NCBI RefSeq assembly: GCF_003122365.1
Contig: NZ_CP029254.1
Location: 5,520,001-5,584,000, forward strand
Source: Streptomyces spongiicola
GTDB taxonomy: Bacteria > Actinomycetota > Actinomycetes > Streptomycetales > Streptomycetaceae
DNA length: 64,000 nucleotides
Direction: 5' to 3'
Shown here: positions 1 to 15,816 of the stretch, in pieces
Numbering within the stretch: position 1 is the stretch's first letter
Layout: every line of letters starts with the position of its first letter
Made by a program: the position numbers and the translations under genes
The notes under the pieces: model-generated
Seen by the model: the letters and a program-made list of their open reading frames with translations, nothing else
Told to the model about the DNA's origin: nothing
Database searches by the model: none

Positions 1-1459
<1,459 letters not shown>

Positions 1460-1563
1460 TCAGTTGCTCGCGTCCACTGTGTTAGTTCTGAAGTAACGAA
1501 CATGCCGAGACCGTATACCGCCGGTGGTGGGGTGCTGGTCGGCTGGTTCGATTTTTTCATAGA

Positions 1564-1682
1564 GTTTCGGTGGTCATAGCGTTAGGGAAACGCCCGGTTA
1601 CATTCCGAACCCGGAAGCTAAGCCTTTCAGCGCCGATGGTACTGCAGGGGGGACCCTGTGGGAGAGTAGGACACTGCCGAAC
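1564..1682 (+). rRNA. 5S ribosomal RNA
   Basis: A classic 5S sequence begins 'gtttcggtggtcatagcg' and ends '...gacactgccgaac', about 119 nt, lying about 100 nt after the 23S 3' end. Order 23S-5S and spacing match actinobacterial rRNA operons. The ends are set by pairing of the terminal stem (gtttcggtg with cactgccgaac). Confidence 0.96.
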
Positions 1683-1695
1683 GATTGTTGAGGGG

Positions 1696-1725
1696 AAGCC
1701 CCGGGCCTTACGGCCCGGGGCTTTT
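1696..1725 (+). terminator. Rho-independent terminator of the rRNA operon
   Basis: A perfect 12-bp GC-rich stem (AAGCCCCGGGCC / GGCCCGGGGCTT) with a TTAC loop is followed by a short T run, 13 nt after the 5S rRNA. This is the expected end of the rRNA transcript. Confidence 0.92.
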
Positions 1726-1844
1726 CCGCGTTGTCGGACCACTGCTCCGTACGGCATGGCTCGAAGAGCCTCGTCCGGCCGGCCGCGCAGGCGGATGTCC
1801 GCGGACGTCCACTGACGTTGACTCAGGTAGCCATCCCTGGCTGG

Positions 1845-1874
1845 TTGGGAGCACACGTCAGTTCGGGGTATGCT
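1845..1874 (+). promoter_or_regulatory. Candidate promoter of tRNA-Thr
   Basis: TTGGGA at 1845-1850 and TATGCT at 1869-1874, separated by 18 nt, lie 40 nt before the mature tRNA 5' end. As the rRNA operon appears to end at the 1696-1725 terminator, the tRNA needs its own promoter and this is the best match. Inferred from consensus only. Confidence 0.5.
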
Positions 1875-1914
1875 TCATTCCGTTGCCGAGCGGAGGACCG
1901 CTATCAGGCAACAG

Positions 1915-1987
1915 GCCCCTATAGCTCAGTCGGCAGAGCGTCTCCATGGTAAGGAGAAGGTCAACGGTTCGATTCCGTTTGGGGGCT
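1915..1987 (+). tRNA. tRNA-Thr (anticodon GGT)
   Basis: A full cloverleaf can be folded: acceptor stem GCCCCTA / TGGGGGC (one U-G pair), D arm GCTC/GAGC, anticodon stem TCTCC/GGAGA with loop ATGGTAA, and T arm AACGG/CCGTT with loop TTCGATT. The anticodon GGT (1948-1950) reads ACC, one of the most used Thr codons in high-GC genomes. The 3' CCA is not encoded: CCG follows the discriminator T. Confidence 0.96.
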
Positions 1988-1993
1988 CCGCAC

Positions 1994-2032
1994 GGTGCAG
2001 GCCCCCCAGCCGAAAGGCTGGGGGCCTGCACC
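1994..2032. terminator. Hairpin between tRNA-Thr and osaC (likely bidirectional terminator)
   Basis: A long GC-rich stem (about 17 bp with one bulged C, loop GAAA) begins 7 nt after the tRNA and 18 nt beyond the stop codon of the opposing gene osaC. Its place between convergent units suggests it ends both transcripts. No T run follows, as is common in Streptomyces. Confidence 0.8.
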
Positions 2033-2049
2033 GATTCCGCGTCGCCGCG

Positions 2050-4704
2050 TCAGCCTCCGTGCGGCTCCGGGACGCGCATCGCGAGGATCGCCATGTCATC
2101 CGAGGCCGGCTCGGCGGCGAAACGCTCGACCGCGCGGAGGACACGTGCCGCGACCGCCCCGGCCGTCAGGCCCGTACAGGTCGTCAGGACATCGGTCAGA
2201 CCGTCGTCCCCGAGCATGCGGGTGCCCTCACGCCGTTCCGTGACGCCGTCGGTGACACAGAGAAGCACGTCGCCCGGATCGAGGGTGACGGTCTGCTCGT
2301 ACAGCTCCAGGTCCTCCATCACCCCCAGCAGCGGCTGCGGCTCGGCCGCGGGTTCCACGGAGCCGTTCTGGCGCAGCCGCAGCGGCAGCGGATGCCCGGC
2401 GCAGACGACCTTCAGAAGCGCCGAGCCGTCCTCCTGGGGCCAGAGTTCGCCGTACAGCAGAGTGAGGAAGCGGCTGCGGGAACCCTCGTCGAGGATGGCC
2501 GCGTTGAGCCGTTCCAGCACCGCCGGACCGCCGAAGCCCTCCCGCGCGAGCAGACGCAGGGCGTGGCGGGCGAGTCCGGTGACCGCGGCCGCCTCCGGGC
2601 CCGTGCCGCAGACATCGCCGATGGCGAAGCCGTACGCGCCGTCGCGGATCGGGAAGAGGTCGTAGAAGTCCCCGCCGACCTCGTTGCCCTCGCCGGCCGC
2701 GCGGTAGATGACCTCCACCTCCACGCCCGGTACCTGCGGCAGGCCCGGCGGCAGCAGGCTGCGCTGCAGCGACTGGCTGATGGCCGTGCGCTCGGAGTAG
2801 AGCCTGGCGTTGTCCAGGGCGAGGGCGGCCCGGCGGGACAGGTCCTCGGCCAGTTCCAGGATCTCCTGCCGGAAGTGGTCGTCGGACGGCTTGCCCAGTG
2901 TCAGCATCCCGATGACGCGGTTGCGGGCGACGAGGGGGAGGACCACGGTCTCGCCGCCGACCGCCGAGGCCGTGGCGAGAGTGGTGCCGATGCCGGACGA
3001 CAGATGGGCGGCACCGAGGCCGAGTTCACGCATGGAGGTGCGCAGAGCGGCCTGGTGTGCCGTGTGGGCCGGGGCGGTCCACACGCGGGCGCCGGGCGTC
3101 GGGACCGGGTCCGGTGGTTCGATCTTGGAGAGCAGGGCCTTGAGGCCGTCGATGCGGTCCTCGTCCTCGTGCAGGACGTACGACAGGTACGGCTCGGAGG
3201 ACTGGTCGGAGATCGTGTAGACGGCGCACCAGGTGGCGAGCGTCGGCACCGTCATCTGCGCCATCAGGGCCAGCGTCTGGTCGCGGTCGAGCGTACCGGC
3301 CAGCAGGTCCGAGGCCTCGACGAGGAAGCTGAGGGAGCCCCGGCGCAGCCGCTCCAGCTCGCCCAGCCTCGCCGATTCGACGGCGAGCGCGATGCGGTCG
3401 GCGGCGAACTGCAGGCGCAGCGCCTCCTCGTTGGAGTAGCGGCCGGCGGCCTCGGCCGCGACGCCCAGGGAGCCGGTGAGCCTGCCCTCGACCTTCAGCG
3501 GGACGGTGACGACGGAACGCATGCCGGTACCGCCGAGGAGGGGGACGGCACCCGGGACCGAGGTGAGGTCCTCGTGGACGGCGGGCATTCGGGCCGAGCC
3601 GTACCGGCCGGTGCCCGCCTCGACCGGGACCCGGGCGAAGCGCTGGCGGGCCGAGGGGAGCCCGGTGGTGGCCCGCACCTCGAGTTCCGTCTCGTCGTCG
3701 GTGGCCAGGAGGAGGAACGCCGCGTCGCCGTCCAGCATGTCGCGGGCGCGTTCGACGGTGCGCTGGAGGAGGCCGTCGAGGTCGTCCGGCGCCGGGGAGC
3801 CGATGAAGACCTCGAAGGGATCGGCGCTGCGGCGGTCGTGGCCGGCGCCGTCCGCCGCGGGCGCGCGCGTCGGCGTCTGGAGCACGGCCCGCTCGTAGTC
3901 GCGCACCAGCAGGCAGACGGTGGACGCCTCACCCTGGGTGTCGCGCACGCGGAGGTGGGAGGCGTAGACGGGGACGACCCGGCCGTCCGTACCGCGGATG
4001 CCGTAGCTGCCCTCCCAGCGGGAGAGCCGCAGCGCCTCGGCGAGGCCGGTGCCGATGCCGGGTGTCTGCGGCCAGGCGGCGAGGTCGCCGAGTGGTTTGC
4101 CGACCACCTGGTCCGCCGCGTACCCGAAGAGGTGCTCGGCGTCGTCGTTCCAGGAGCCGACGGCACCGTTGCGGTCGATCTGGACGACGGCGACACGGAC
4201 GCGCTCGTCGGCGACGGGAAGGAGGCCGACCGGGAGGACCGGGCCCGCCGACCGGGTGCCCACGGTGCGCTGCGGAAGGTCGAGTTGGAACCAGACGTGC
4301 TTGCGGGTCGGTGTGTACTCGACGCCCCAGCGGGAGGCGAGGGCGGCGCAGAGCAGCAGTCCGCGTCCGTTCTCCCGGTCGGGGTGGACGACGGCTCTGC
4401 TGCCCCCCTGCATGGGGATCTCGCGTTCCGGATAGCGGTCGGCCACCTCGACCCGCACGCCCTCCGCGGTGCGCAGGCAGAGCACATCCGCGGCGGTCCC
4501 CGCGTGGATCACCGCGTTGGTGACGAGTTCACTGGTGAGGACGACGGCGTCGTCGACGACGTCGGAGTGCCCCCAGCCCTGGAGGGTGTCGCGGACGAAC
4601 GCGCGCGCCGTGGCCACCGACCGCCCGACCGGGTCGAAGCTGGCAGCCGCCCGTGCGGTGATCTCGGAACTCCTCGTGCGCGCTTCGACGCCCGGCTCGG
4701 CCAT
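2050..4704 (-). CDS. osaC: Multidomain SpoIIE-type phosphatase / RsbW-like kinase, OsaC-like SigB modulator
   Basis: 884 aa, cytoplasmic, no membrane segment. Domains in order: RsbW-type HATPase (about 20-145; N box with ELVTNAVIHA at 59-68, GRGLLL near 113), PAS (about 165-275), GAF (about 305-445), second GAF (about 455-635), and a C-terminal PP2C/SpoIIE phosphatase (about 650-880) with the metal-binding motifs GGDFYD (677-682) and GDVCGTG (696-702). The combined anti-sigma kinase and phosphatase, divergent from a poly-HAMP kinase gene, is the arrangement of S. coelicolor OsaC, reported to tune SigB after osmotic stress. The start ATG has GGGAGGGG 12 nt upstream. Function by family and synteny is well supported; the sigma-factor target is inferred. 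Confidence 0.85.
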   Translation of the reverse strand: MAEPGVEARTRSSEITARAAASFDPVGRSVATARAFVRDTLQGWGHSDVVDDAVVLTSELVTNAVIHAGTAADVLCLRTAEGVRVEVADRYPEREIPMQGGSRAVVHPDRENGRGLLLCAALASRWGVEYTPTRKHVWFQLDLPQRTVGTRSAGPVLPVGLLPVADERVRVAVVQIDRNGAVGSWNDDAEHLFGYAADQVVGKPLGDLAAWPQTPGIGTGLAEALRLSRWEGSYGIRGTDGRVVPVYASHLRVRDTQGEASTVCLLVRDYERAVLQTPTRAPAADGAGHDRRSADPFEVFIGSPAPDDLDGLLQRTVERARDMLDGDAAFLLLATDDETELEVRATTGLPSARQRFARVPVEAGTGRYGSARMPAVHEDLTSVPGAVPLLGGTGMRSVVTVPLKVEGRLTGSLGVAAEAAGRYSNEEALRLQFAADRIALAVESARLGELERLRRGSLSFLVEASDLLAGTLDRDQTLALMAQMTVPTLATWCAVYTISDQSSEPYLSYVLHEDEDRIDGLKALLSKIEPPDPVPTPGARVWTAPAHTAHQAALRTSMRELGLGAAHLSSGIGTTLATASAVGGETVVLPLVARNRVIGMLTLGKPSDDHFRQEILELAEDLSRRAALALDNARLYSERTAISQSLQRSLLPPGLPQVPGVEVEVIYRAAGEGNEVGGDFYDLFPIRDGAYGFAIGDVCGTGPEAAAVTGLARHALRLLAREGFGGPAVLERLNAAILDEGSRSRFLTLLYGELWPQEDGSALLKVVCAGHPLPLRLRQNGSVEPAAEPQPLLGVMEDLELYEQTVTLDPGDVLLCVTDGVTERREGTRMLGDDGLTDVLTTCTGLTAGAVAARVLRAVERFAAEPASDDMAILAMRVPEPHGG

Positions 4705-4976
4705 GGTCGATGTCCGCCCCTCCCGGTGCCCGGTCTGGTAGTCCTTGCGACACGCCGCCCCCCGCCGGGCGACCGGGGCGGTTGGACAGCCGGATGCCAG
4801 GTTACTTACCTTCGCTGTCCGAGCGGATGCCGGTCACCGCCGTTTCCGCCCTACAGGGGTGGGGACGCTATGCGAAGCTGCCGAACTGTTATGGCCTGGT
4901 TCGGCTGCGGTGAAACACTGGGCAAGCTTCCTGAGACAGCCCGAGTAAGACGGTCGACCCCTGCGGGAGGGACACG

Positions 4977-10475
<5,499 letters not shown>

Positions 10476-10781
10476 CGATGGTCGCCCACCTGCACATCAC
10501 GGTCTGATTGCGGACCGTACGGATTCCTGTGAATCGCCGACCGGCCGTGCGCGGAGGAGTGTGGGGAGGCGGGATCCGGGGAACCTTCTCGTCTCCCACC
10601 GCGTTTCCGCTTCGTGCACAGTGACATCGCGGTGACAGGGTGTGGCGACGGGCGGGGTGCGGCTACCATGACCGGCACAAGGACGGGCGGCGCAAGGGAG
10701 TCGTCCCTCGGGGCGGCGCCCGGTGTCCCCGCCGGCTCATCGAGCCGGGGGGAACCCAAGCCGGGGCGAGGAGGGCGAGGC
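10476..10781. other. osaA-osaB spacer
   Basis: A 306-bp gap without a credible gene. A weak hairpin (ACGGTC / GACCGT) follows osaA at about 10499-10518. A TACCAT hexamer at 10664-10669 could be a -10 element for osaB, but no clear -35 is visible. The gap fits the idea that osaB can be transcribed separately from osaA. Confidence 0.4.
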
Positions 10782-11462
10782 ATGGTGCAGAAGGCCAAGA
10801 TCCTCCTGGTCGATGACCGGCCGGAGAATCTGCTGGCGCTGGAGGCCATCCTCTCCGCGCTCGATCAGACGCTGGTGCGGGCATCGTCAGGGGAGGAAGC
10901 GCTCAAAGCGCTGCTGACGGACGACTTCGCGGTCATTCTGCTGGACGTCCAGATGCCGGGAATGGACGGATTCGAGACCGCTGCGCACATCAAGCGCCGG
11001 GAGCGGACCAGGGACATCCCGATCATCTTCCTCACCGCGATCAACCACGGCCCGCACCACACCTTCCGCGGGTACGCCGCGGGCGCGGTGGACTACATCT
11101 CCAAGCCGTTCGACCCCTGGGTGCTCCGGGCGAAGGTGTCGGTCTTCGTCGAGCTCTACATGAAGAACTGCCAGCTGCGCGAACAGGCGGCCCTGCTCCG
11201 GCTCCAGCTGGAGGGCGGCGGGCACGGCGCGGGCGACGCCAAGGAGCCCGCGGGGCTCCTCGCCGAACTGTCCGCGCGGCTCGCGGCGGTGGAGGAGCAG
11301 GCCGAGGCGCTCTCCAAGCAACTGGACGACGAGTCCACGGACGCGGCGGCCGTCGCCACGGCGGCCCACCTCGAACGCAAACTCACGGGACTGCGCAGGG
11401 CGCTGGACGCGCTGGAGCCCGGCGCGGGTGCCGGTTCGCCCACGCTTCCGTCGCAGAGCTAG
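10782..11462 (+). CDS. osaB: Response regulator OsaB (receiver plus coiled coil)
   Basis: 226 aa. Receiver domain (about 4-125) with acidic pocket VDD, phospho-acceptor Asp55 in LLDVQMPGMDG, Thr in FLTA and Lys in SKPFD. The rest (about 130-226) is Ala/Leu/Glu/Arg rich with heptad-like spacing and no DNA-binding domain, so output is probably by protein contact. ATG chosen because GAGGAGGGCGAGG lies just upstream and the fold starts at once (MVQKAKILLVDD); an upstream in-frame start at 10614 would add a Gly/Arg tail with no support. In S. coelicolor OsaB is the partner of OsaA and is needed for growth and development under osmotic stress. Confidence 0.88.
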   Translation: MVQKAKILLVDDRPENLLALEAILSALDQTLVRASSGEEALKALLTDDFAVILLDVQMPGMDGFETAAHIKRRERTRDIPIIFLTAINHGPHHTFRGYAAGAVDYISKPFDPWVLRAKVSVFVELYMKNCQLREQAALLRLQLEGGGHGAGDAKEPAGLLAELSARLAAVEEQAEALSKQLDDESTDAAAVATAAHLERKLTGLRRALDALEPGAGAGSPTLPSQS

Positions 11463-11844
11463 GGCGGGTTGGGAAGTCCCTCCCGGCCGGCGACGACCCC
11501 GGCGGTTGAGGCCTTCCCCGGAGTCGGACCCCGACCCGGAGCCGGACCCCGACCCGGAGCCGGGGCCTGGCCCGGAGCCGGGGCCTGGACCCGGTGGGAC
11601 CCCGTGCCCGCCCCGGGGGCTCGGGGAGCCGGAGGGGAGAGCCAGGGAACGCAGGGCGCTGCCCCTCCCCGGCAGGAAGCTGCGGTCACCGGGCCGGCGC
11701 CGCGGCCGGCCGAGGTCCGCCGGGAACGGCACTGGTGGCCGCCGCTGAGCGAGCGTCAGCCGGCCGACACGGCAAGGGCGACACGAACGGGTGAACCACT
11801 GGGCACGCGTGTCCCTCGCCTTCCGCACCGGTAACCTCACCACC
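11463..11844. repeat. osaB-ftsK spacer with short GC-rich tandem repeats
   Basis: A 382-bp stretch. Between about 11515 and 11600 it has degenerate 12- to 18-bp repeats built on 'cccggagccgg' and 'ccccgacccggagccgg'. Nothing else is recognisable apart from an in-frame GTG at 11791 upstream of ftsK. ORFs through it are Pro/Gly/Arg-rich in every frame and are not credible. Confidence 0.6.
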
Positions 11845-14655
11845 ATGGCCTCACGTACGTCCGGCAAGGGTTCCCAAGGCGCGGCGGGTACCGCGCAGCC
11901 GCGCGCCGGCCGTACGACCGGTGCCGCGAAGAAGGCGGCGCCCGCGAAGAAGGTCGCGGCGAAGAAGCCGGTCGCGAAGCGCGCACCGGCGAAGAAGGCG
12001 CCCGCCCGCAGGTCGGCGGCGAAGAAGACCGCCCCCAGGCCCGCACCGAACCCCACCGGCGGCGTGCTGTGGGTGCTCCGCGCCATGTGGCTCGGCGTCG
12101 CACACACGGTCGGTGCCGTGCTCCGCGGCATAGGACGCGGCGCCAAGGGGCTCGACCCCGTGCACCGCAAGGACGGGCTCGCGCTGCTGCTGCTCGCCCT
12201 CTCGCTGATCGTCGCCGCGGGCACCTGGTCCGATCTGCACGGCCCGGTCGGCGACCTCGTGGAGATGCTCGTCACCGGCGCGTTCGGCCGGCTCGATCTG
12301 CTCGTGCCGATCCTGCTCGCGGCGATCGCCGTACGGCTGATCCTCTACCCCGAGCGGCCCGACGCCAACGGCCGCATCGTCATCGGGCTCACGGCGCTGG
12401 CCGTCGGCGTGCTAGGGCAGGTCCACATCGCCTGCGGCTCGCCGGGGCGCGGGGACGGCGCGGAGGCGATGCAGGCGGCGGGCGGTCTGATCGGCTGGGC
12501 AGCCTCCAAGCCGCTGGTCTTCATGATGACGGAGGTCCTCGCCGTACCGCTGCTGGTGCTGCTCACCGTCTTCGGTCTGCTCGTCGTCACCGCCACCCCG
12601 GTCACCGCCGTCCCGCAGCGGCTGCGCATGCTCGGGGTGCGCCTCGGGCTGCTGGAGGTGCCGTACGAGCGCGACGCGGACGACGCCGGGGAGCCGGGGG
12701 AGCGCGACCGGGAGTGGCGCGAGGCGAGTTCCCCGCCCCGCCGCACCTCGGTGCGCCCGGGCGGGGAGGGGTATGCCGAGGGATACGCCGAGGGGTACGG
12801 CGCAGACAGGGCGGAAGAGGCGGCGCTGTCGAGGCGCCGCCGGCGCGGGCCCTCCGCGCAGCCCGACGCCGGCCGGCCGATGGACGCCGTCGACGTCGCC
12901 GCTGCCGCCGCCGCCGCTCTCGACGGGGCCGTACTCAACGGGATGCCGCCGTCGCCGGTCGTCGCCGGTCTGACCCGCGACCTCACCGCAGATCGGGAAC
13001 GCGCCGCAGATCGGGAGCGCGCCGCCGGGCCACTGCCCGGCGCGCGGACCGGGCAGCCCGTGCCGCCCGCGGCGGAGGAAGTGCCCGCGCCGACGGGCTC
13101 GGTGCCCGATCTGACGAAGCCCGCTCCCGACAAGCCGCAGTCCCTGCCCCCGCGGGCCGAGCAGCTCCAGCTCTCCGGCGACATCACCTACCGGCTGCCG
13201 TCCCTCGACCTGCTGGAACGCGGTGGACCGGGCAAGAGCCGCAGCGCGGCCAACGACGCGATCGTCGCAGCGCTGACCAACGTCTTCACGGAGTTCAAGG
13301 TCGACGCCGCCGTCACCGGTTTCACCCGCGGCCCGACGGTCACCCGCTACGAGGTCGAACTCGGCCCCGCCGTGAAGGTGGAGCGCATCACCGCGCTGAC
13401 CAAGAACATCGCCTACGCCGTGGCGAGCCCCGACGTACGGATCATCTCGCCGATCCCCGGCAAGTCCGCCGTCGGCATCGAGATCCCGAACACCGACCGG
13501 GAGATGGTCAACCTCGGCGACGTGCTGCGGCTGGCCGACGCGGCCGAGGACGACCATCCCATGCTGGTCGCACTCGGCAAGGACGTCGAGGGGGGCTATG
13601 TCATGGCCAACCTGGCGAACATGCCCCACATCCTGGTCGCCGGTGCCACCGGCTCCGGCAAGTCCTCCTGCGTCAACTGCCTGATCACCTCCGTGCTGAT
13701 GCGGGCCACCCCGGAGGACGTCCGGATGGTCCTCGTCGACCCCAAGCGGGTCGAGCTCACGGCCTACGAGGGCGTCCCGCACCTGATCACACCGATCATC
13801 ACCAACCCCAAGCGGGCCGCGGAGGCCCTGCAGTGGGTCGTGCGCGAGATGGACCTGCGCTACGACGACCTGGCCGCGTACGGATTCCGGCACATCGACG
13901 ACTTCAACCGGGCCGTGCGCAGCGGCCGTGCCAAGGCACCCGAGGGCAGCGAGCGCGAGCTCCAGCCCTACCCGTACCTGCTGGTGATCGTCGACGAACT
14001 GGCGGACCTGATGATGGTCGCCCCCCGCGACGTCGAGGACGCCGTCGTCCGGATCACCCAGCTGGCCCGTGCCGCCGGCATCCATCTGGTCCTGGCCACC
14101 CAGCGGCCGTCGGTCGACGTGGTCACCGGTCTGATCAAGGCGAACGTGCCCTCCCGGCTCGCCTTCGCCACGTCCTCCCTCGCCGACAGCCGGGTCATCC
14201 TGGACCAGCCGGGCGCGGAGAAGCTGATCGGCAAGGGCGACGGCCTGTTCCTGCCGATGGGAGCCGGCAAGCCCACCCGGATGCAGGGCGCCTTCGTGAC
14301 CGAGGAGGAGGTCGCGGCCGTCGTACGCCACTGCAAGGAGCAGATGCCCCCCGCGTTCCGGGACGACGTGGTGGTGGGGACGAAGCAGAAGAAGGAGGTC
14401 GACGAGGACATCGGCGACGACCTCGACCTGCTCTGCCAGGCGGCTGAGCTGGTGGTCTCCACCCAGTTCGGCTCGACGTCCATGCTTCAGCGCAAGCTCC
14501 GGGTCGGCTTCGCCAAGGCGGGCCGCCTCATGGACCTCATGGAGTCCAGGAACATCGTGGGTCCCAGCGAGGGTTCCAAGGCGCGCGACGTCCTGGTGAA
14601 ACCCGATGAGCTGGATGGAGTGCTCGCGGTGATCCGTGGGGAGTCTGATTCGTGA
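11845..14655 (+). CDS. ftsK: DNA translocase FtsK/SpoIIIE
   Basis: 936 aa. The N-terminus (about 1-70) is Lys/Ala/Pro rich, with histone-like AKKAPAKK blocks. About four membrane segments follow (about 105-260), then a variable linker with small in-frame duplications (GYAEGYAEGYG; DRERAADRERAAG). The motor domain has Walker A GATGSGKS at about 600-607 and Walker B LLVIVDELADLM. The C-terminal gamma winged helix (about 845-925, ending KARDVLV) reads DNA polarity. It pumps chromosome DNA through the division septum, important in sporulation septation. ATG at 11845 is preferred because MASRTSGKGSQ is a plausible N-terminus; an in-frame GTG at 11791 is an alternative, and neither has a strong ribosome binding site. 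Confidence 0.93.
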   Translation: MASRTSGKGSQGAAGTAQPRAGRTTGAAKKAAPAKKVAAKKPVAKRAPAKKAPARRSAAKKTAPRPAPNPTGGVLWVLRAMWLGVAHTVGAVLRGIGRGAKGLDPVHRKDGLALLLLALSLIVAAGTWSDLHGPVGDLVEMLVTGAFGRLDLLVPILLAAIAVRLILYPERPDANGRIVIGLTALAVGVLGQVHIACGSPGRGDGAEAMQAAGGLIGWAASKPLVFMMTEVLAVPLLVLLTVFGLLVVTATPVTAVPQRLRMLGVRLGLLEVPYERDADDAGEPGERDREWREASSPPRRTSVRPGGEGYAEGYAEGYGADRAEEAALSRRRRRGPSAQPDAGRPMDAVDVAAAAAAALDGAVLNGMPPSPVVAGLTRDLTADRERAADRERAAGPLPGARTGQPVPPAAEEVPAPTGSVPDLTKPAPDKPQSLPPRAEQLQLSGDITYRLPSLDLLERGGPGKSRSAANDAIVAALTNVFTEFKVDAAVTGFTRGPTVTRYEVELGPAVKVERITALTKNIAYAVASPDVRIISPIPGKSAVGIEIPNTDREMVNLGDVLRLADAAEDDHPMLVALGKDVEGGYVMANLANMPHILVAGATGSGKSSCVNCLITSVLMRATPEDVRMVLVDPKRVELTAYEGVPHLITPIITNPKRAAEALQWVVREMDLRYDDLAAYGFRHIDDFNRAVRSGRAKAPEGSERELQPYPYLLVIVDELADLMMVAPRDVEDAVVRITQLARAAGIHLVLATQRPSVDVVTGLIKANVPSRLAFATSSLADSRVILDQPGAEKLIGKGDGLFLPMGAGKPTRMQGAFVTEEEVAAVVRHCKEQMPPAFRDDVVVGTKQKKEVDEDIGDDLDLLCQAAELVVSTQFGSTSMLQRKLRVGFAKAGRLMDLMESRNIVGPSEGSKARDVLVKPDELDGVLAVIRGESDS

Positions 14656-14850
14656 GGAAGGGCGGGGCAACCGTTTCCCCTGCCCGTACGTCCAGTTGGA
14701 TGGGGGACGGCTTGTTCCCCGTACTCCGTGCAACTTGACGTACAGCCATTCCGATGGCGTACAAACTGCATCCGCCCGGTTGCCCCACCCTTTCGTACCA
14801 CCCATAGACTGAACCTCCAGCAGGTGGCTACACGCTCGAAAGGCGCCCCC

Positions 14851-15672
14851 GTGTCCATCGGCAACTCCCCCGAAGACGACCGTCCTTCTCCCGAAGACGA
14901 CGGGCCTTCGATCGGCCGCTCGCTCCGTCAGGCGCGCACCGACGCAGGTCTGACCGTCGACGAGGTCAGCACCTCCACCCGGGTGCGCGTCCCCATCGTG
15001 CAGGCGATCGAACAGGACGACTTCTCGCGCTGCGGCGGCGACGTCTACGCGCGCGGGCACGTCAGGACACTCGCGCGCGCCGTGGGGCTGGACCCGGACC
15101 CCCTCGTCGCCCGGTACGACGCCGAGCACGGCGGACGTCCCTCGCCGACGCCGGCGGCCCCGCTCTTCGAGGCGGAGCGCATCCGCCCCGAACGCAGGCG
15201 CCCCAACTGGACCGCCGCGATGGTCGCGGCGATCGTCGCAGTCATCGGCTTCGTCGGCTTCACCCTCTTCAGCGGTCCCGACGGAGCCGGCGGCACCAGG
15301 CAGGTCGCCGAGGGCTCCGCACCCGAGAAGAGCAGCCCCGAGCCGTCTCCGGCCAAGCCGGCGGCGCCCAAGCCCGAGGCCTCGGAGAGCGCCATCGCCG
15401 CCGTCCCGCAGGACAAGGTGACGGTGAAGCTGACGGCGGTCGACGACAAGAGCTGGATCTCCGCCAAGTCCGCCAACGGCAAGCTGCTCTTCGACGGACT
15501 GCTCCTCGCCGGCGAGTCCAAGACCTTCCAGGACGACGAGCGGCTGGACCTCATCCTCGGGAACGCGGGCGCCATCGAGCTCTTCGTGAACGGCAAGAAG
15601 GTCGAGGACGAGTTCGAGAGCGGTCAGGTGGAACGGCTCTCCTACGCCAAGGGCGACCCCGAGGCCGGCTGA
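14851..15672 (+). CDS. RodZ-like helix-turn-helix membrane protein
   Basis: 273 aa. Acidic N-terminus with a repeated PEDD motif, a Cro/RodZ-type HTH (about 20-95), one transmembrane helix (about 120-140), an Ala/Pro/Lys linker, and a C-terminal beta domain of the RodZ type (DUF4115, about 185-265). The GTG start has GAAAGG 9 nt upstream. A RodZ-like gene between ftsK and rimO/pgsA is common in actinobacteria. Family assignment is firm. A role in cell-wall morphogenesis is inferred from E. coli RodZ, which links MreB to the wall machinery. Confidence 0.8.
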   Translation: MSIGNSPEDDRPSPEDDGPSIGRSLRQARTDAGLTVDEVSTSTRVRVPIVQAIEQDDFSRCGGDVYARGHVRTLARAVGLDPDPLVARYDAEHGGRPSPTPAAPLFEAERIRPERRRPNWTAAMVAAIVAVIGFVGFTLFSGPDGAGGTRQVAEGSAPEKSSPEPSPAKPAAPKPEASESAIAAVPQDKVTVKLTAVDDKSWISAKSANGKLLFDGLLLAGESKTFQDDERLDLILGNAGAIELFVNGKKVEDEFESGQVERLSYAKGDPEAG

Positions 15673-15803
15673 TCGGCACCGGCCGGGACCGGCCGCGACT
15701 GCTGGAACGGGCCGCGACCTGCTGGAACCGGCCGGAAGCCCGCCGTCCACCGCCCGTGGCGTGGGGGGCAACCCTGGCGGATCGGGCGTGGGCCGGGACG
15801 AAG

Positions 15804-15809
15804 TAGTCT
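15804..15809 (+). promoter_or_regulatory. -10 element of rimO (leaderless or nearly so)
   Basis: TAGTCT ends 7 nt before the rimO ATG. No Shine-Dalgarno sequence fits between them, so the transcript probably starts at or next to the start codon. Confidence 0.6.
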
Positions 15810-15816
15810 TGAGCCC